From positions 1 through 39,609 of the forward strand of contig PCVW01000057.1 in NCBI GenBank assembly GCA_002787095.1: a DNA stretch of 39,609 nucleotides, read 5' to 3'. Below are positions 1-7,344 of the stretch, in pieces (position 1 is the stretch's first letter; each line of letters opens with the position of its first letter). Position numbers and translations under genes: made by a program. The notes under the pieces are model-generated. The model saw nothing but the letters and a program-made list of their open reading frames with translations. It had not been told where the DNA came from and did no database searches. The DNA comes from Candidatus Omnitrophica bacterium CG11_big_fil_rev_8_21_14_0_20_64_10 (GTDB taxonomy: Bacteria; Omnitrophota; Gorgyraeia; 1-14-0-20-64-10).

Positions 1-744
1 GAAGTTCACCCGGCGGGCGATCCGCATCAGGGCGGCGATCGCGGCGAAACCGGTGACCGCCGAAACCGCCATGCCGAACAGGATCTCCGGCTTCAGGAGC
101 ATGTGGGCGAATTCCCTGCCGAAAAAGAGAGGGGCCAGGAGGACCGGCAGCCCCATCAGGAAGCTGAAGCGCAGGGCATCCTCCTTATTGAACTGCCGCA
201 GCAGCAGGGCCGAAACCGTCAGGCCGGAGCGGGAAAAACCGGGCAGCGCCGCCAGCCCCTGGGCGATCCCCAGGAGCGGCCCCTCTCCCCACCAGGTCAG
301 GTCGGCCGCCCCCTTGGTCCCCTCGCGGGGAGGGTACAACTGCATGGCGCCGGTCACGATCAACAGCCCACCGATCCCGCCGGTCACCCAGCGCCCGGCG
401 GCCTCCACGACCTGCATATGGGAAAGCAGCCCCAGCAAAACGATCCCGATTCCGCCGCTGAGGGCGCAGGCCACCAACAGGAAACCGAACAGGTTCCGGG
501 TGCCGGTGTCGGCCTGGCGCCACCGGACGACCGAGACCGCCAGACGGCCGACATCCCGGCGCAGGTAGATCAGGGCCGAGAAGAAGGTCCCCAGATGAAG
601 AGCCAGCGAATAGAGGACCAGCTCCGAGACCGTCCCCCGGCCGCCGAAGAGATGGACCTTGGCCAGGATCACCATCGCCTCGGAGCTGATCGGGATCCAT
701 TCGGTGATCCCCTGAATCACCCCCAGGACGAAAGCCTCAAGCAT
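1..744 (-). CDS. uppP: Undecaprenyl-diphosphatase UppP/BacA (3' end outside window)
   Basis: This frame is not in the supplied ORF track because it runs off the window, but it reads open from ATG at 744 to base 1 (248 codons). The protein begins MLEAFVLGVIQGITEWIPIS; the GxxxGxTEWxPISS segment is the first signature of the UppP/BacA family, and LPGFSRSGLTVSALLLRQF is the second, with its conserved Arg and Ser. Several hydrophobic segments follow, as in this polytopic inner-membrane enzyme, which dephosphorylates undecaprenyl pyrophosphate to recycle the lipid carrier for peptidoglycan and O-antigen. Family members are about 260-275 residues, so only the last helix should be missing. Its start overlaps the end of the receiver-domain gene by 8 bp, so the two are probably co-transcribed. 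The canonical SSSGHL is SSEAMV here, as in a subgroup of the family. Confidence 0.93.
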   Translation of the reverse strand, partial: MLEAFVLGVIQGITEWIPISSEAMVILAKVHLFGGRGTVSELVLYSLALHLGTFFSALIYLRRDVGRLAVSVVRWRQADTGTRNLFGFLLVACALSGGIGIVLLGLLSHMQVVEAAGRWVTGGIGGLLIVTGAMQLYPPREGTKGAADLTWWGEGPLLGIAQGLAALPGFSRSGLTVSALLLRQFNKEDALRFSFLMGLPVLLAPLFFGREFAHMLLKPEILFGMAVSAVTGFAAIAALMRIARRVNF

Positions 745-1147
745 GGGGGACGGGAGAACCGGAGGGACGGCCGGCGACGGGGTTGAGGATTTGATCGACG
801 GCCCGGTTCAGTTCAGCGATCGTCACCGGCTTGCGCAGGATGGTCGTGACGCCAAGCGCCCGGCACTCCTTCTCGACGGCCGAGAACATGTGCGTCTGGC
901 CGGTCAAGACGATCGCCTTGAGCCCCGGGTCCATCCGCGCCGCGTCCCGGATCAGTTTGGCGCCCGTCATCCCCGGCAGGCGGTAATCAACGACCATCAG
1001 GCGGGGGCGGACCGATTTGATGTAGCGGAAGGCCATCTCGCCGCTGTTCGCCGCGTACACCTTGTGGCCGCGGGACTGCAGCGCCGTCTGACTGGCGTAC
1101 AGGGCGTCCGATTCATCCTCCACCAGCAAAATCACGCTGCCCGGCAT
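737..1147 (-). CDS. Stand-alone response regulator receiver (REC) protein
   Basis: The 136-residue protein is almost entirely one CheY-like receiver domain. The acidic pocket (E10-D11-E12), phosphoacceptor D54 (VVDYRLPGMTG), T82 (VLTGQ) and K106 (LRKPV) are all present, so it should be phosphorylatable. No DNA-binding or enzymatic output domain follows; the tail is a short Pro/Ser/Gly segment. No histidine kinase is in the window, so the partner is unknown. A strong SD (GGAGG, 7-8 nt before ATG) fixes the start. The last codons overlap the uppP start, giving translational coupling and suggesting, without proving, a link to cell-envelope control. Immediately upstream lies the 163-bp palindromic element. 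Confidence 0.9.
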   Translation of the reverse strand: MPGSVILLVEDESDALYASQTALQSRGHKVYAANSGEMAFRYIKSVRPRLMVVDYRLPGMTGAKLIRDAARMDPGLKAIVLTGQTHMFSAVEKECRALGVTTILRKPVTIAELNRAVDQILNPVAGRPSGSPVPHA

Positions 1148-1170
1148 CCGGTCCCCTCCTCCCGAGTTTT

Positions 1171-1333
1171 AGAGCAACTTTCAAAACCGGCTCTCTGCTG
1201 CAAGCGTCGGAGCCGGGCTGCGACTGCGTTCTCGCTCCTCGACGTATCTCAGAGGATACGCCTTCGTCGCTCGGCCTTGTCTCGCCTCGGCTCCAGCGCT
1301 TTCGCTACGAGATCGGGTTTTGAAAGCTGCTCT
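1171..1333. repeat. 163-bp imperfect palindromic element (MITE/REP-like)
   Basis: The two outer ends are inverted copies: AGAGCAACTTTCAAAACC at the left and the reverse complement of AGAGCAGCTTTCAAAACC at the right. Interrupted complementarity continues inward (for example GGAGCCG on both arms) to a central hairpin CGTATC-tcagag-GATACG at 1243-1260. The symmetry centre of the ends (1252) and of the central hairpin (1251.5) coincide, so the whole block is one long palindrome. It has no ORF and sits between the 3' end of doxX and the 5' end of the receiver gene. This is the architecture of a dispersed palindromic repeat or non-autonomous element. I see only one copy in this window, so its repetitive nature is inferred. 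Confidence 0.7.
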
Positions 1334-1348
1334 CAGTATACCCGAAAA

Positions 1349-1732
1349 TCATTCCCGATCGAGCGACAGCCGGCCCGGCCCCAGGAAGATCAGGGCGCCG
1401 GCGATCGTCCAGTAGGCCAGCGCCAGCTCCTTGGCCGAGAGGGGATCGGCCGCGTGCGCCAGGAAGGCGGCCACCGACATCGTCGTGAAGACCGCCGCCG
1501 CCGCCCAGCGGGTCCCCAGCCCCAAAACGATCAGCGCTCCGCCGGCCAGCTCCGAGAGCGCCGCCGCCCAGGCAAAGACCACCGGCAGGGGGAATCCCAT
1601 CTGCGCGACCCCCTCGATGAACCTGGGCATCATCCCGCCGAACACCTTCTGGAAACCGTGCAGCGCGATACCGCTGCCCATCCAAAGCCGAAGCCACAGC
1701 AGGCCGAAATCCGCTCCCTTGCCTCCCAGCAT
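1349..1732 (-). CDS. DoxX family membrane protein
   Basis: A 127-residue protein with four hydrophobic segments and the DoxX pattern: an N-terminal helix with LLWLRLWMGSGIALHGFQKV, then ALSELAGGALIVLGLGTRW and a C-terminal YWTIAGALIFLGPGRLSLD. DoxX/DoxD-like proteins are small quinol-oxidase-associated or redox-linked inner-membrane proteins; the physiological role of most is unsettled. The track ORF begins at 1798, but ATG at 1732 is the likely start. It has an AGGAGA Shine-Dalgarno just upstream, begins right after the dus stop codon, and gives the usual DoxX N-terminus. It is therefore the second gene of a dus-doxX operon. There is no obvious terminator between it and the palindromic element. 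Confidence 0.82.
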   Translation of the reverse strand: MLGGKGADFGLLWLRLWMGSGIALHGFQKVFGGMMPRFIEGVAQMGFPLPVVFAWAAALSELAGGALIVLGLGTRWAAAAVFTTMSVAAFLAHAADPLSAKELALAYWTIAGALIFLGPGRLSLDRE

Positions 1733-1733
1733 T

Positions 1734-2708
1734 TCAGTTCTCCTCCGTTTGGAAAGCTTCCTCGACGATCCGACGCATCGCTTCCACCGTCTCCGCATGG
1801 TGGACCGCGTTGCGGAACTCGGCGGCCCGGGGAAAAGACTTCGCGTACCAGCAGATGATCCGCCGCAGCGGCCCGATCGGCCACCGCTCGTACCGGCAGA
1901 CCAGATCGATGTGCTTCAAAAGAGTCTGCTTGCGCTCCGCGCCAGCCGGAGGGGTCCAGCCGCCGCTTCCAAGGGCCGACTCGATTTCTCGGTAGATCCA
2001 GGGATTACCCAATCCCCCCCGCCCCACCATCACCCCGTCGCACCCGGAGACCTCCCGCAGCCGCCGGGCGGAGGGACCGTCCATGACATCCCCGTTGCCG
2101 TAGACCGGGATCCGGACCGCCTCCTTGACCCGCCGGATCCCCTCATAATCGGCGCTGCCGGAATACCCCTGCTGGCGGGTCCGGCCGTGAACCGCGACGG
2201 CGTCCACACCGGCCTCCTCGGCGATCCGGGCGATCCGGACCGCCTCCGATCCGGTGGTGTCGGCGTAGCCCAGCCGCATCTTGACCGTGACGGGCGCCCG
2301 GCGGACCGACCGGACGACCCGGCGGAAGATCGCCCCCGCCTTCTCGGGGGTCCGGAGCAGTTCCGAGCCGCCCCCCTTGCTGACCACCTTCGGAACCGGG
2401 CAGCCCAGGTTCATGTCGATCAGCGGGAAGCCGAGCCCCTCCGCCTTCGCGGCCGCCTCCCCCATCTCACCGGGATCGCAGCCGACCAGCTGGAGCCCGG
2501 CCGGTCGGTCGGCCGCCTCGGTCTTGAGGCGGCCGGAGGTGACCCGGTTCTCCTCCAGCAGCATCCGGGCGGAGATCATCTCCAGGAAGGCGAAGCGCAT
2601 CCCCTGTTCCCGGGCAATCAGCCGGAAGCTCAGATCGGTGCAGTTGGCCATCGGCGACTGCACGACCGCCGGAACCTCCAGCCCCTTCAGTCGAATCATC
2701 GGAATCAC
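1734..2708 (-). CDS. dus: tRNA-dihydrouridine synthase (DusB-like)
   Basis: The protein is an FMN-dependent reductase that converts uridine to dihydrouridine in the tRNA D-loop. The N-terminal TIM barrel shows QSPMANCTDLSFR, the catalytic Cys (C103) in NLGCPVPKVVSKGGGSELL, VKMRLGY, the FMN-phosphate region AVHGRTRQQGYSG, YGNGDV and MVGRGGLGNPW. These are all Dus signatures. A shorter C-terminal helical tRNA-binding part follows. About 324 residues is a normal Dus length. The track start (2708) is a GTG; an in-frame ATG follows at 2699. A TACAAT -10 box lies 9 nt before the GTG, so the transcript may start at or next to it. Which of DusA/B/C it is cannot be fixed by eye, but DusB-like fits best. 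Confidence 0.93.
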   Translation of the reverse strand: MIPMIRLKGLEVPAVVQSPMANCTDLSFRLIAREQGMRFAFLEMISARMLLEENRVTSGRLKTEAADRPAGLQLVGCDPGEMGEAAAKAEGLGFPLIDMNLGCPVPKVVSKGGGSELLRTPEKAGAIFRRVVRSVRRAPVTVKMRLGYADTTGSEAVRIARIAEEAGVDAVAVHGRTRQQGYSGSADYEGIRRVKEAVRIPVYGNGDVMDGPSARRLREVSGCDGVMVGRGGLGNPWIYREIESALGSGGWTPPAGAERKQTLLKHIDLVCRYERWPIGPLRRIICWYAKSFPRAAEFRNAVHHAETVEAMRRIVEEAFQTEEN

Positions 2709-2761
2709 GGCGGGGCCATTGTAGCACCCGGGACAACCGGAGGCGTTACAATAGAGGAAGG
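2709..2761. promoter_or_regulatory. Divergent promoters between dus and pfkB
   Basis: Two TACAAT -10 boxes face outward: on the minus strand at 2723-2718, 9 nt before the dus GTG, and on the plus strand at 2747-2752, 9 nt before the pfkB ATG. No convincing -35 boxes are seen at 16-18 nt. The short distance to the start codons implies leaders of 0-3 nt. Confidence 0.45.
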
Positions 2762-3682
2762 ATGGAGACGATTCTGACCCTCACCCTCAATCCCTCAATC
2801 GACGAAAGCGTCTCGGTGGAACGGATCGAGGAAGAGCGGAAACTGCGTTGCTCCCCGCCCCGGTACGAGCCGGGGGGCGGCGGCATCAACATCTCCCGGG
2901 TGATCCGCATCCTGGGGGGGCGCTCCACCGCCCTCTTTGCCCGGGGAGGTCCTCCGGGGCAGATTCTGGAGCGGGCGCTGGTGGAGGGGGGCCTGGACTG
3001 CCGGCCGATCCCGATCAGCGGCTGGACCCGGATCAACTTCGCCGTGATGGAGCGGGCGACCAACCGGCAGTTCCGCTTCAACCTGCCCGGCCCCCACCTG
3101 GACGGGGAGGCGGAGCCGATCCTGGAGCTGCTGGAACGGTGGGACCCGGCGCCGGGCTGGCTGGCGGCCAGCGGTTCCCTGCCCCCCGGAATGCCGTCGG
3201 ATTTCTACGCCCGGCTGGCGCAGTTGGCCCGGAAACGAAAGATCCGGCTGCTGGTGGACGGCTCGGGCGCAGCCCTGCGATCGGCCTGCGAAGCGGGGGT
3301 CTCGCTGCTGAAGCCGAACCTTCATGAGTTAGAGGAACTGACAGGGAAATCGGCCCGTTCCGAGCCGGAACAGGCCGAAGCGGCCCAAACCCTGATCCGG
3401 GAAAAGGCGGCCGAAGCGGTCGCCGTCTCGCTGGGAGCGGCCGGCGCCCTGCTGGCGACCCCGGAGGGGATCCTCCGGGTGAAGTCTCCCGATGTCCCGG
3501 TCGCCAGCCGGATCGGCGCCGGCGACAGCATGGCAGCCGGCTGGCTGCTGGCGCTGGCCCGGGGACGCCCGATGGCCGAAGCCTTCCGGTTCGGCGCGGC
3601 AGCCGGAGCCGCGACGGTCATGACCCCCGGAACGGAACTGTGCCGCCGAGCCGATGTGGAGCGGCTCTTCGAAGGGATGTAG
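2762..3682 (+). CDS. pfkB: PfkB-family sugar kinase, 6-phosphofructokinase II type
   Basis: A 306-residue ribokinase-fold kinase. The N-terminus (TLTLNPSIDESV, then KLRC and EPGGGGINISRVIRILGG) resembles PfkB/LacC/FruK proteins and is closest in wording to E. coli Pfk-2. The C-terminal GAGDSMAAG at about residues 250-258 carries the catalytic Asp and anion hole of the PfkB family. The likely reaction is ATP-dependent phosphorylation of fructose-6-phosphate in glycolysis, although fructose-1-phosphate or tagatose-6-phosphate cannot be excluded. No PTS or fructose genes are adjacent, which favours the Pfk-2 role. It is a single-gene unit, divergent from dus. GAGGAAGG lies directly against the ATG, but the -10 box is so close that the SD may not be transcribed. 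Confidence 0.85.
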   Translation: METILTLTLNPSIDESVSVERIEEERKLRCSPPRYEPGGGGINISRVIRILGGRSTALFARGGPPGQILERALVEGGLDCRPIPISGWTRINFAVMERATNRQFRFNLPGPHLDGEAEPILELLERWDPAPGWLAASGSLPPGMPSDFYARLAQLARKRKIRLLVDGSGAALRSACEAGVSLLKPNLHELEELTGKSARSEPEQAEAAQTLIREKAAEAVAVSLGAAGALLATPEGILRVKSPDVPVASRIGAGDSMAAGWLLALARGRPMAEAFRFGAAAGAATVMTPGTELCRRADVERLFEGM

Positions 3683-3691
3683 ATAAGTTTC

Positions 3692-3737
3692 AGGCGGATA
3701 CCGGTCCTTCGTCCGCTTGCCTACCCGGCATCCGCCT
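3692..3737. other. Hairpin in pfkB 3' region
   Basis: AGGCGGAT at 3692-3699 pairs with ATCCGCCT at 3730-3737, and CCGG at 3701-3704 pairs with CCGG at 3725-3728, giving a 12-bp stem with one mismatch. No U-tract follows, so it may stabilise the mRNA 3' end rather than terminate. The rest of the 388-bp gap to the PKD gene holds the weak terminator and promoter listed next and no ORF I can support. Confidence 0.4.
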
Positions 3738-3914
3738 GTCCCGCTTCTTCCATCCCCTTCCTCCGGAGAGCCGGTACCTCAGCCCGATCCGGTCTTGCCG
3801 CTGTCCCCCTTCTGGGGATCTCCCTGGGCCTGCTTTCGCCCGGGTCCTTCGGCCGCCGGTTGGGCGCCTTCTCCCGCCCTCCAGTATGGAGTATGCCCGA
3901 TCCGGCCGGTCCGG

Positions 3915-3943
3915 ATGATGACCTGCGTCATCGTTCCATTTTT
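3915..3943 (+). terminator. Possible weak rho-independent terminator after pfkB
   Basis: ATGATGAC/GTCATCGT forms an 8-bp stem (one G-U pair) with a CTGC loop. It is followed at 3938 by ATTTTT. The stem is not GC-rich, so strength is uncertain. Confidence 0.4.
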
Positions 3944-3955
3944 GATCAGAGCGGC

Positions 3956-3984
3956 TCGACAAAAACACCTGCCCTTGCTATCAT
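3956..3984 (+). promoter_or_regulatory. Sigma70-type promoter of the PKD-repeat gene
   Basis: TCGACA (3956-3961) and TATCAT (3979-3984) are separated by 17 nt. A TG one base before the -10 box (TGCTATCAT) makes it an extended -10 promoter. Predicted start is near 3991, giving a leader of about 80 nt that ends in a strong AAAGGAGGT Shine-Dalgarno 8 nt before the ATG. Confidence 0.6.
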
Positions 3985-4070
3985 GACCCCCTCAAGACCT
4001 AATCTTCGATTGGCTTTTCCGATTTCATTTTAGGAACAACCCGGAACCCCGATAAAGGAGGTTTGACCCC

Positions 4071-6578
4071 ATGCGATTTTTGAAGACGCTGTTCTGCGCC
4101 CTGGCCTCGGCGGCCCTGCTGACGATGGGGACGGCCGACGCCAAGACCGTTCCCCCGGAGGACACCCAAGCCCCTTACTTCTATGTTTTCGGTCCCGAAG
4201 GGGACCCGTTGCTCGGGGCGCAGGACCACATGCTGGAGCTGTTCGTGGATGTCCCGCAGAGCGAGTCGCGAATGGTCCGAATCGAAGTGTACGATCCCGA
4301 TACCGGCGGCATGCGGGATTTCCGGACCGATTCGGCCAACCGCTGGAACACCGTGACGGCTTTCTCCCTGTATGGGGCCGGCGGCAAGCTGATCCAGGAA
4401 GCCAGGTTCGGGGCCGACCGCAAGTGGGACCGGAGCTTCTACGCCTTCGAGGCCCAGGCGCCGAGCGCCGGCGAGAAGGTGGGGAGCGTCTATCGGTTCC
4501 GCCTGGAGGTCAAGACCCTGCAGGGGGATGACGCCAACCTGTTCCGGGTCCGGACCGAACCGGCCAGCGCCGAGGCCTTCTCCTACAGCCCCACCTTCCG
4601 TTTGCGGCCGGAGGAGGGGGAAAAGATGTTCTTCTATCCCGAGGTGCCGGCCGGCACCAAGCAGATCTCCCTGCGGAACTATGATCTGGACGCCAATGGC
4701 GGCAAGGGGATCCTGTACAACCCGGTGGACGGCACCCATGTCAAGGTGGCCGATTCTCTGAGCGGCCAATGGGCCGAGACCCGGGTCGCGGTCCGGGGGG
4801 ATGTCCCTTGGCGGTTGGAATACATCGTGACCAAGGGAACCCAGCACTACGCCCATGCCGGCGTGGAGGTGCTGGACGACCGGGGCAATCACCTGCCGGT
4901 CTACTTCCAGCAGGGGCGCCCGATGGCGCCGACCCCCAGGCCGGCCCCGGCTCCCAAGCCGGTCCCCGCTCCCGCGCCGGCTCCGAAGCCGGCTCCGACC
5001 AACGCCTGCAACCAGTTCACTTTCGACGCGACCGAATCCTATGACTTGGACAAGCAGCCGCTGACCTTCCTATGGGATTTCGGCGACGGCAGCACCGCCA
5101 CCGAGCCGGTGGTCAGCCATGTCTTCCAGAAGGGGGGCAAGTACAAGGTTTCGCTGACGGTCACCGACTCCTCGGGACTGGTCTGCAACAGCGACGCCTC
5201 CTTCCAGTGGGTCAAGGTGAACACTCCGCCGAAGGCGGCTTTCACCCTGCCGGAGCTGGTCTGCGTGGGTGAGGAGTTGGCCGCGGACGCCGGCGGCACG
5301 ATGGACGACGCGCCGGAAAACCTCTCCTATGTCTGGAACTTCGGCGACGGCAGCACCGCCGAGGGCAAGCAGGTCCGCAAGCAGTTCGCCAAGGGAGGCA
5401 CCTACCGGGTGACCCTGAAGGTGGACGACAACGAGAAGACCGTCTGCAGCACCGATGAGATCGCCCGGACGATCCGGGTCAACACCCCGCCGACGGCCGA
5501 CGCCGGCAAGGACCAGACGCTGTGTCTGAAGTCCTTCGACGATGTCTACGCCGTCTCGTTCGACGCGGGGGGCTCCCGGGACGCGGACGGGGACAAGCTT
5601 TCCTACGCGTGGGACTTCGGCGACGGCGCGATCGGGGAGGGTCAGCGGGTCAGCCATACCTATGCCAAGGGAGGCAGCTACACCGTGGGTCTGACCGTGG
5701 ACGACGGCGTCGGCTCCCGCTGCTCGGTCGCCAAGGACACGCTGCAGCTGCGGCTCGACAAGCCGCCGGTGGCGACGGCCAAGGGGCCGGCCGAGGCCTG
5801 CGCGGGAGCGTCGGTTGCCTTCGACGGCAGCGGCTCCAAGGCGGAAACCGGCAAGACCCTGGCCTACAGCTGGGACTTCGGCGACGGCGCCACGGCGACC
5901 GGCGCGCGGGTCAACCATACCTTCGCCAAGGGGGGCACCTACCGGGTGGCGCTGACCGTCAACGACGGCAGCGGCTCGGCCTGCGCCACGGCAACCGCCT
6001 CGATGACCGTCAAGGTCAACGGCGCGCCGAGCGCCGCCCTGACCGGGGAGACGCTCTCCTGCGTCACCAAGCCGGTCCGGTTCGACGCTTCCGGCTCCAA
6101 GGATCCGGATGGGGATTCCCTCCGGTACACCTGGAACTTCGGTGACGGCACGGTAGAGGAGGGGAGTTCCAAGGCTTCCCACGCCTACGCCAAGGGAGGC
6201 AATTACACCGTGAAGGTGACGGTGGACGACCGGAAGGGGTCTTCCTGCTCGACCGCTTCGGCCACCCACACGGTCAGGATCAACACGCCGCCGGTGGCGG
6301 ACACCGGTCCGAACCTGGTCTGCTGCGTGGACCAGACCGTGACCTTCGACGGCTCCAAGTCGTCGGACGCGGACGGGGACCGGTTGACCTACCACTGGGA
6401 CTTCGGCGACGGCGCGGCCGGCGAAGGGGCGAAGGTCTCCCACGCCTACAAGGAAATCGGACAGTACAAGGTGGTGCTGACGGTGAAGGACAACTCCGGA
6501 ACCGACTGCGACACCTCAACCGATTCCTTCGTGGCGGATGTGAACGCCAAGCCGGTCTCGGTGATCAAGGTCCGGTAA
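4071..6578 (+). CDS. Secreted multi-PKD-domain protein
   Basis: An 835-residue exported protein. Residues 1-25 form a signal peptide ending at TADA-K. Residues about 26-285 form a domain I do not recognise (starts near APYFYVFGPEGD). A Pro/Ala/Lys linker (APAPKP repeats) covers about 286-307. The rest is six tandem PKD (Ig-like beta-sandwich) repeats of about 85-90 residues, each with a W(D/N)FGDG motif and a following KGG.Y.V.LTV strand. Most repeats also carry a conserved Cys pair, which suggests disulfides and folding outside the cytoplasm. PKD repeats usually serve as stalks or for protein/carbohydrate contacts. No enzyme domain, LPXTG, outer-membrane barrel or OmpA peptidoglycan-binding domain is seen, so how it is anchored is unknown. 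It is monocistronic, with a good promoter, SD and terminator, suggesting high expression. Confidence 0.88.
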   Translation: MRFLKTLFCALASAALLTMGTADAKTVPPEDTQAPYFYVFGPEGDPLLGAQDHMLELFVDVPQSESRMVRIEVYDPDTGGMRDFRTDSANRWNTVTAFSLYGAGGKLIQEARFGADRKWDRSFYAFEAQAPSAGEKVGSVYRFRLEVKTLQGDDANLFRVRTEPASAEAFSYSPTFRLRPEEGEKMFFYPEVPAGTKQISLRNYDLDANGGKGILYNPVDGTHVKVADSLSGQWAETRVAVRGDVPWRLEYIVTKGTQHYAHAGVEVLDDRGNHLPVYFQQGRPMAPTPRPAPAPKPVPAPAPAPKPAPTNACNQFTFDATESYDLDKQPLTFLWDFGDGSTATEPVVSHVFQKGGKYKVSLTVTDSSGLVCNSDASFQWVKVNTPPKAAFTLPELVCVGEELAADAGGTMDDAPENLSYVWNFGDGSTAEGKQVRKQFAKGGTYRVTLKVDDNEKTVCSTDEIARTIRVNTPPTADAGKDQTLCLKSFDDVYAVSFDAGGSRDADGDKLSYAWDFGDGAIGEGQRVSHTYAKGGSYTVGLTVDDGVGSRCSVAKDTLQLRLDKPPVATAKGPAEACAGASVAFDGSGSKAETGKTLAYSWDFGDGATATGARVNHTFAKGGTYRVALTVNDGSGSACATATASMTVKVNGAPSAALTGETLSCVTKPVRFDASGSKDPDGDSLRYTWNFGDGTVEEGSSKASHAYAKGGNYTVKVTVDDRKGSSCSTASATHTVRINTPPVADTGPNLVCCVDQTVTFDGSKSSDADGDRLTYHWDFGDGAAGEGAKVSHAYKEIGQYKVVLTVKDNSGTDCDTSTDSFVADVNAKPVSVIKVR

Positions 6579-6600
6579 ACCGGCCAATCTGAAGCAAGAA

Positions 6601-6641
6601 GAACCGGCGCCCCGAACCAACGGGGCGCCGGTTCTCTTTCT
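6601..6641. terminator. Strong rho-independent terminator after the PKD gene
   Basis: A perfect 14-bp stem GAACCGGCGCCCCG/CGGGGCGCCGGTTC (6601-6614 and 6621-6634) with a 6-nt loop is followed by TCTTTCT. On the minus strand it is followed by TTCTTGCTTC, so it can serve both converging genes. Confidence 0.9.
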
Positions 6642-6657
6642 GGGAAGGATCAGCCGG

Positions 6658-7269
6658 TCAGCGTTTGGCGGTCAGGGCGCTGACTCCCCCGCCGGCCGCG
6701 ATCACCATATAGCCCCAAAGGGAAAGCCAAAGGCCCGCTTCGATCACAACCGCGACGAAAAGGGTCTCGGTATTGACCGTCGTCAGCTTCCAGAAGCCGA
6801 TCCCGGCCACCGCCGCCGCCAGCATTCCCCCGCCGCCGCCGGTCCGCCGGCCGGGAAAGAGCGTCGCGATCAAAGCCAGAAGAAAAGCCAGACCGGGCAG
6901 CGCGTACACCCCGTAGCTCTTGAGCCCCACCTGCTGACGGCTTCCCGTCAACAGCTCCACGATCGCGACCGCCAGTTTCGCGTTCTGTTGGTTCGCCAGC
7001 CGGGGAATGTCCACGCCGGCGACCCGCGTCGGCACATCCAGCTTGACCGGCAGAACCCCCGTCACCTTGCCGGCCGTCTCTTTCGCAGCGCCGAAGATGT
7101 CCCCGATCTTCTCCGAGATCTCCCGCGTGGCGCCGTACTTTTGGCTCTCCGACGAGAGCTGTTTGACGACCCCCGGCTGACGCATGTCCACCCGGGCCCA
7201 CGGAAGCACGAACCCGACCGCCGTCATCCCGAAACCGATCCAAACCAAAAGCAGTCCGATTTTCCGCAT
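6658..7269 (-). CDS. Hypothetical integral membrane protein
   Basis: A 203-residue protein I do not recognise. It has an N-terminal hydrophobic helix (about 4-26), a polar stretch of about 100 residues predicted to lie outside the cytoplasm (with KETAGKVTGVLPVKLD), and three hydrophobic segments near the C-terminus around LPGLAFLLALIATLFPG, a Gly-rich loop, and LWLSLWGYMVIAAGGG. The track ORF starts at 7293, but ATG at 7269 has a GGGAGGG Shine-Dalgarno 4 nt away and gives a natural signal-anchor start. It stands alone: the PKD gene converges on it through the shared terminator, and the radical SAM gene lies upstream on the same strand. Confidence 0.7.
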   Translation of the reverse strand: MRKIGLLLVWIGFGMTAVGFVLPWARVDMRQPGVVKQLSSESQKYGATREISEKIGDIFGAAKETAGKVTGVLPVKLDVPTRVAGVDIPRLANQQNAKLAVAIVELLTGSRQQVGLKSYGVYALPGLAFLLALIATLFPGRRTGGGGGMLAAAVAGIGFWKLTTVNTETLFVAVVIEAGLWLSLWGYMVIAAGGGVSALTAKR

Positions 7270-7297
7270 GATCCCTCCCGAAAAGTTATCCACAACT

Positions 7298-7310
7298 AGG
7301 GACAGTCCCT
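7298..7310. repeat. Short GGGACAGTCCC palindrome
   Basis: AGGGACaGTCCCT is a perfect 13-bp palindrome in the 75-bp gap between the radical SAM stop and the membrane-protein start. Similar GGGAC/GTCCC ends occur in REP-type repeats linked to Y1 REP transposases in other bacteria. No transposase is nearby, so this could be a relic or chance. Confidence 0.3.
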
Positions 7311-7344
7311 GTCTGTTGAAAACTTCGGCGCTGCTGTTTCCATT

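Noticed and set aside
4930-5000. Pro/Ala linker of the PKD protein as a tandem DNA repeat
   Set aside because: It is an irregular coding linker with no exact repeat unit long enough to call.
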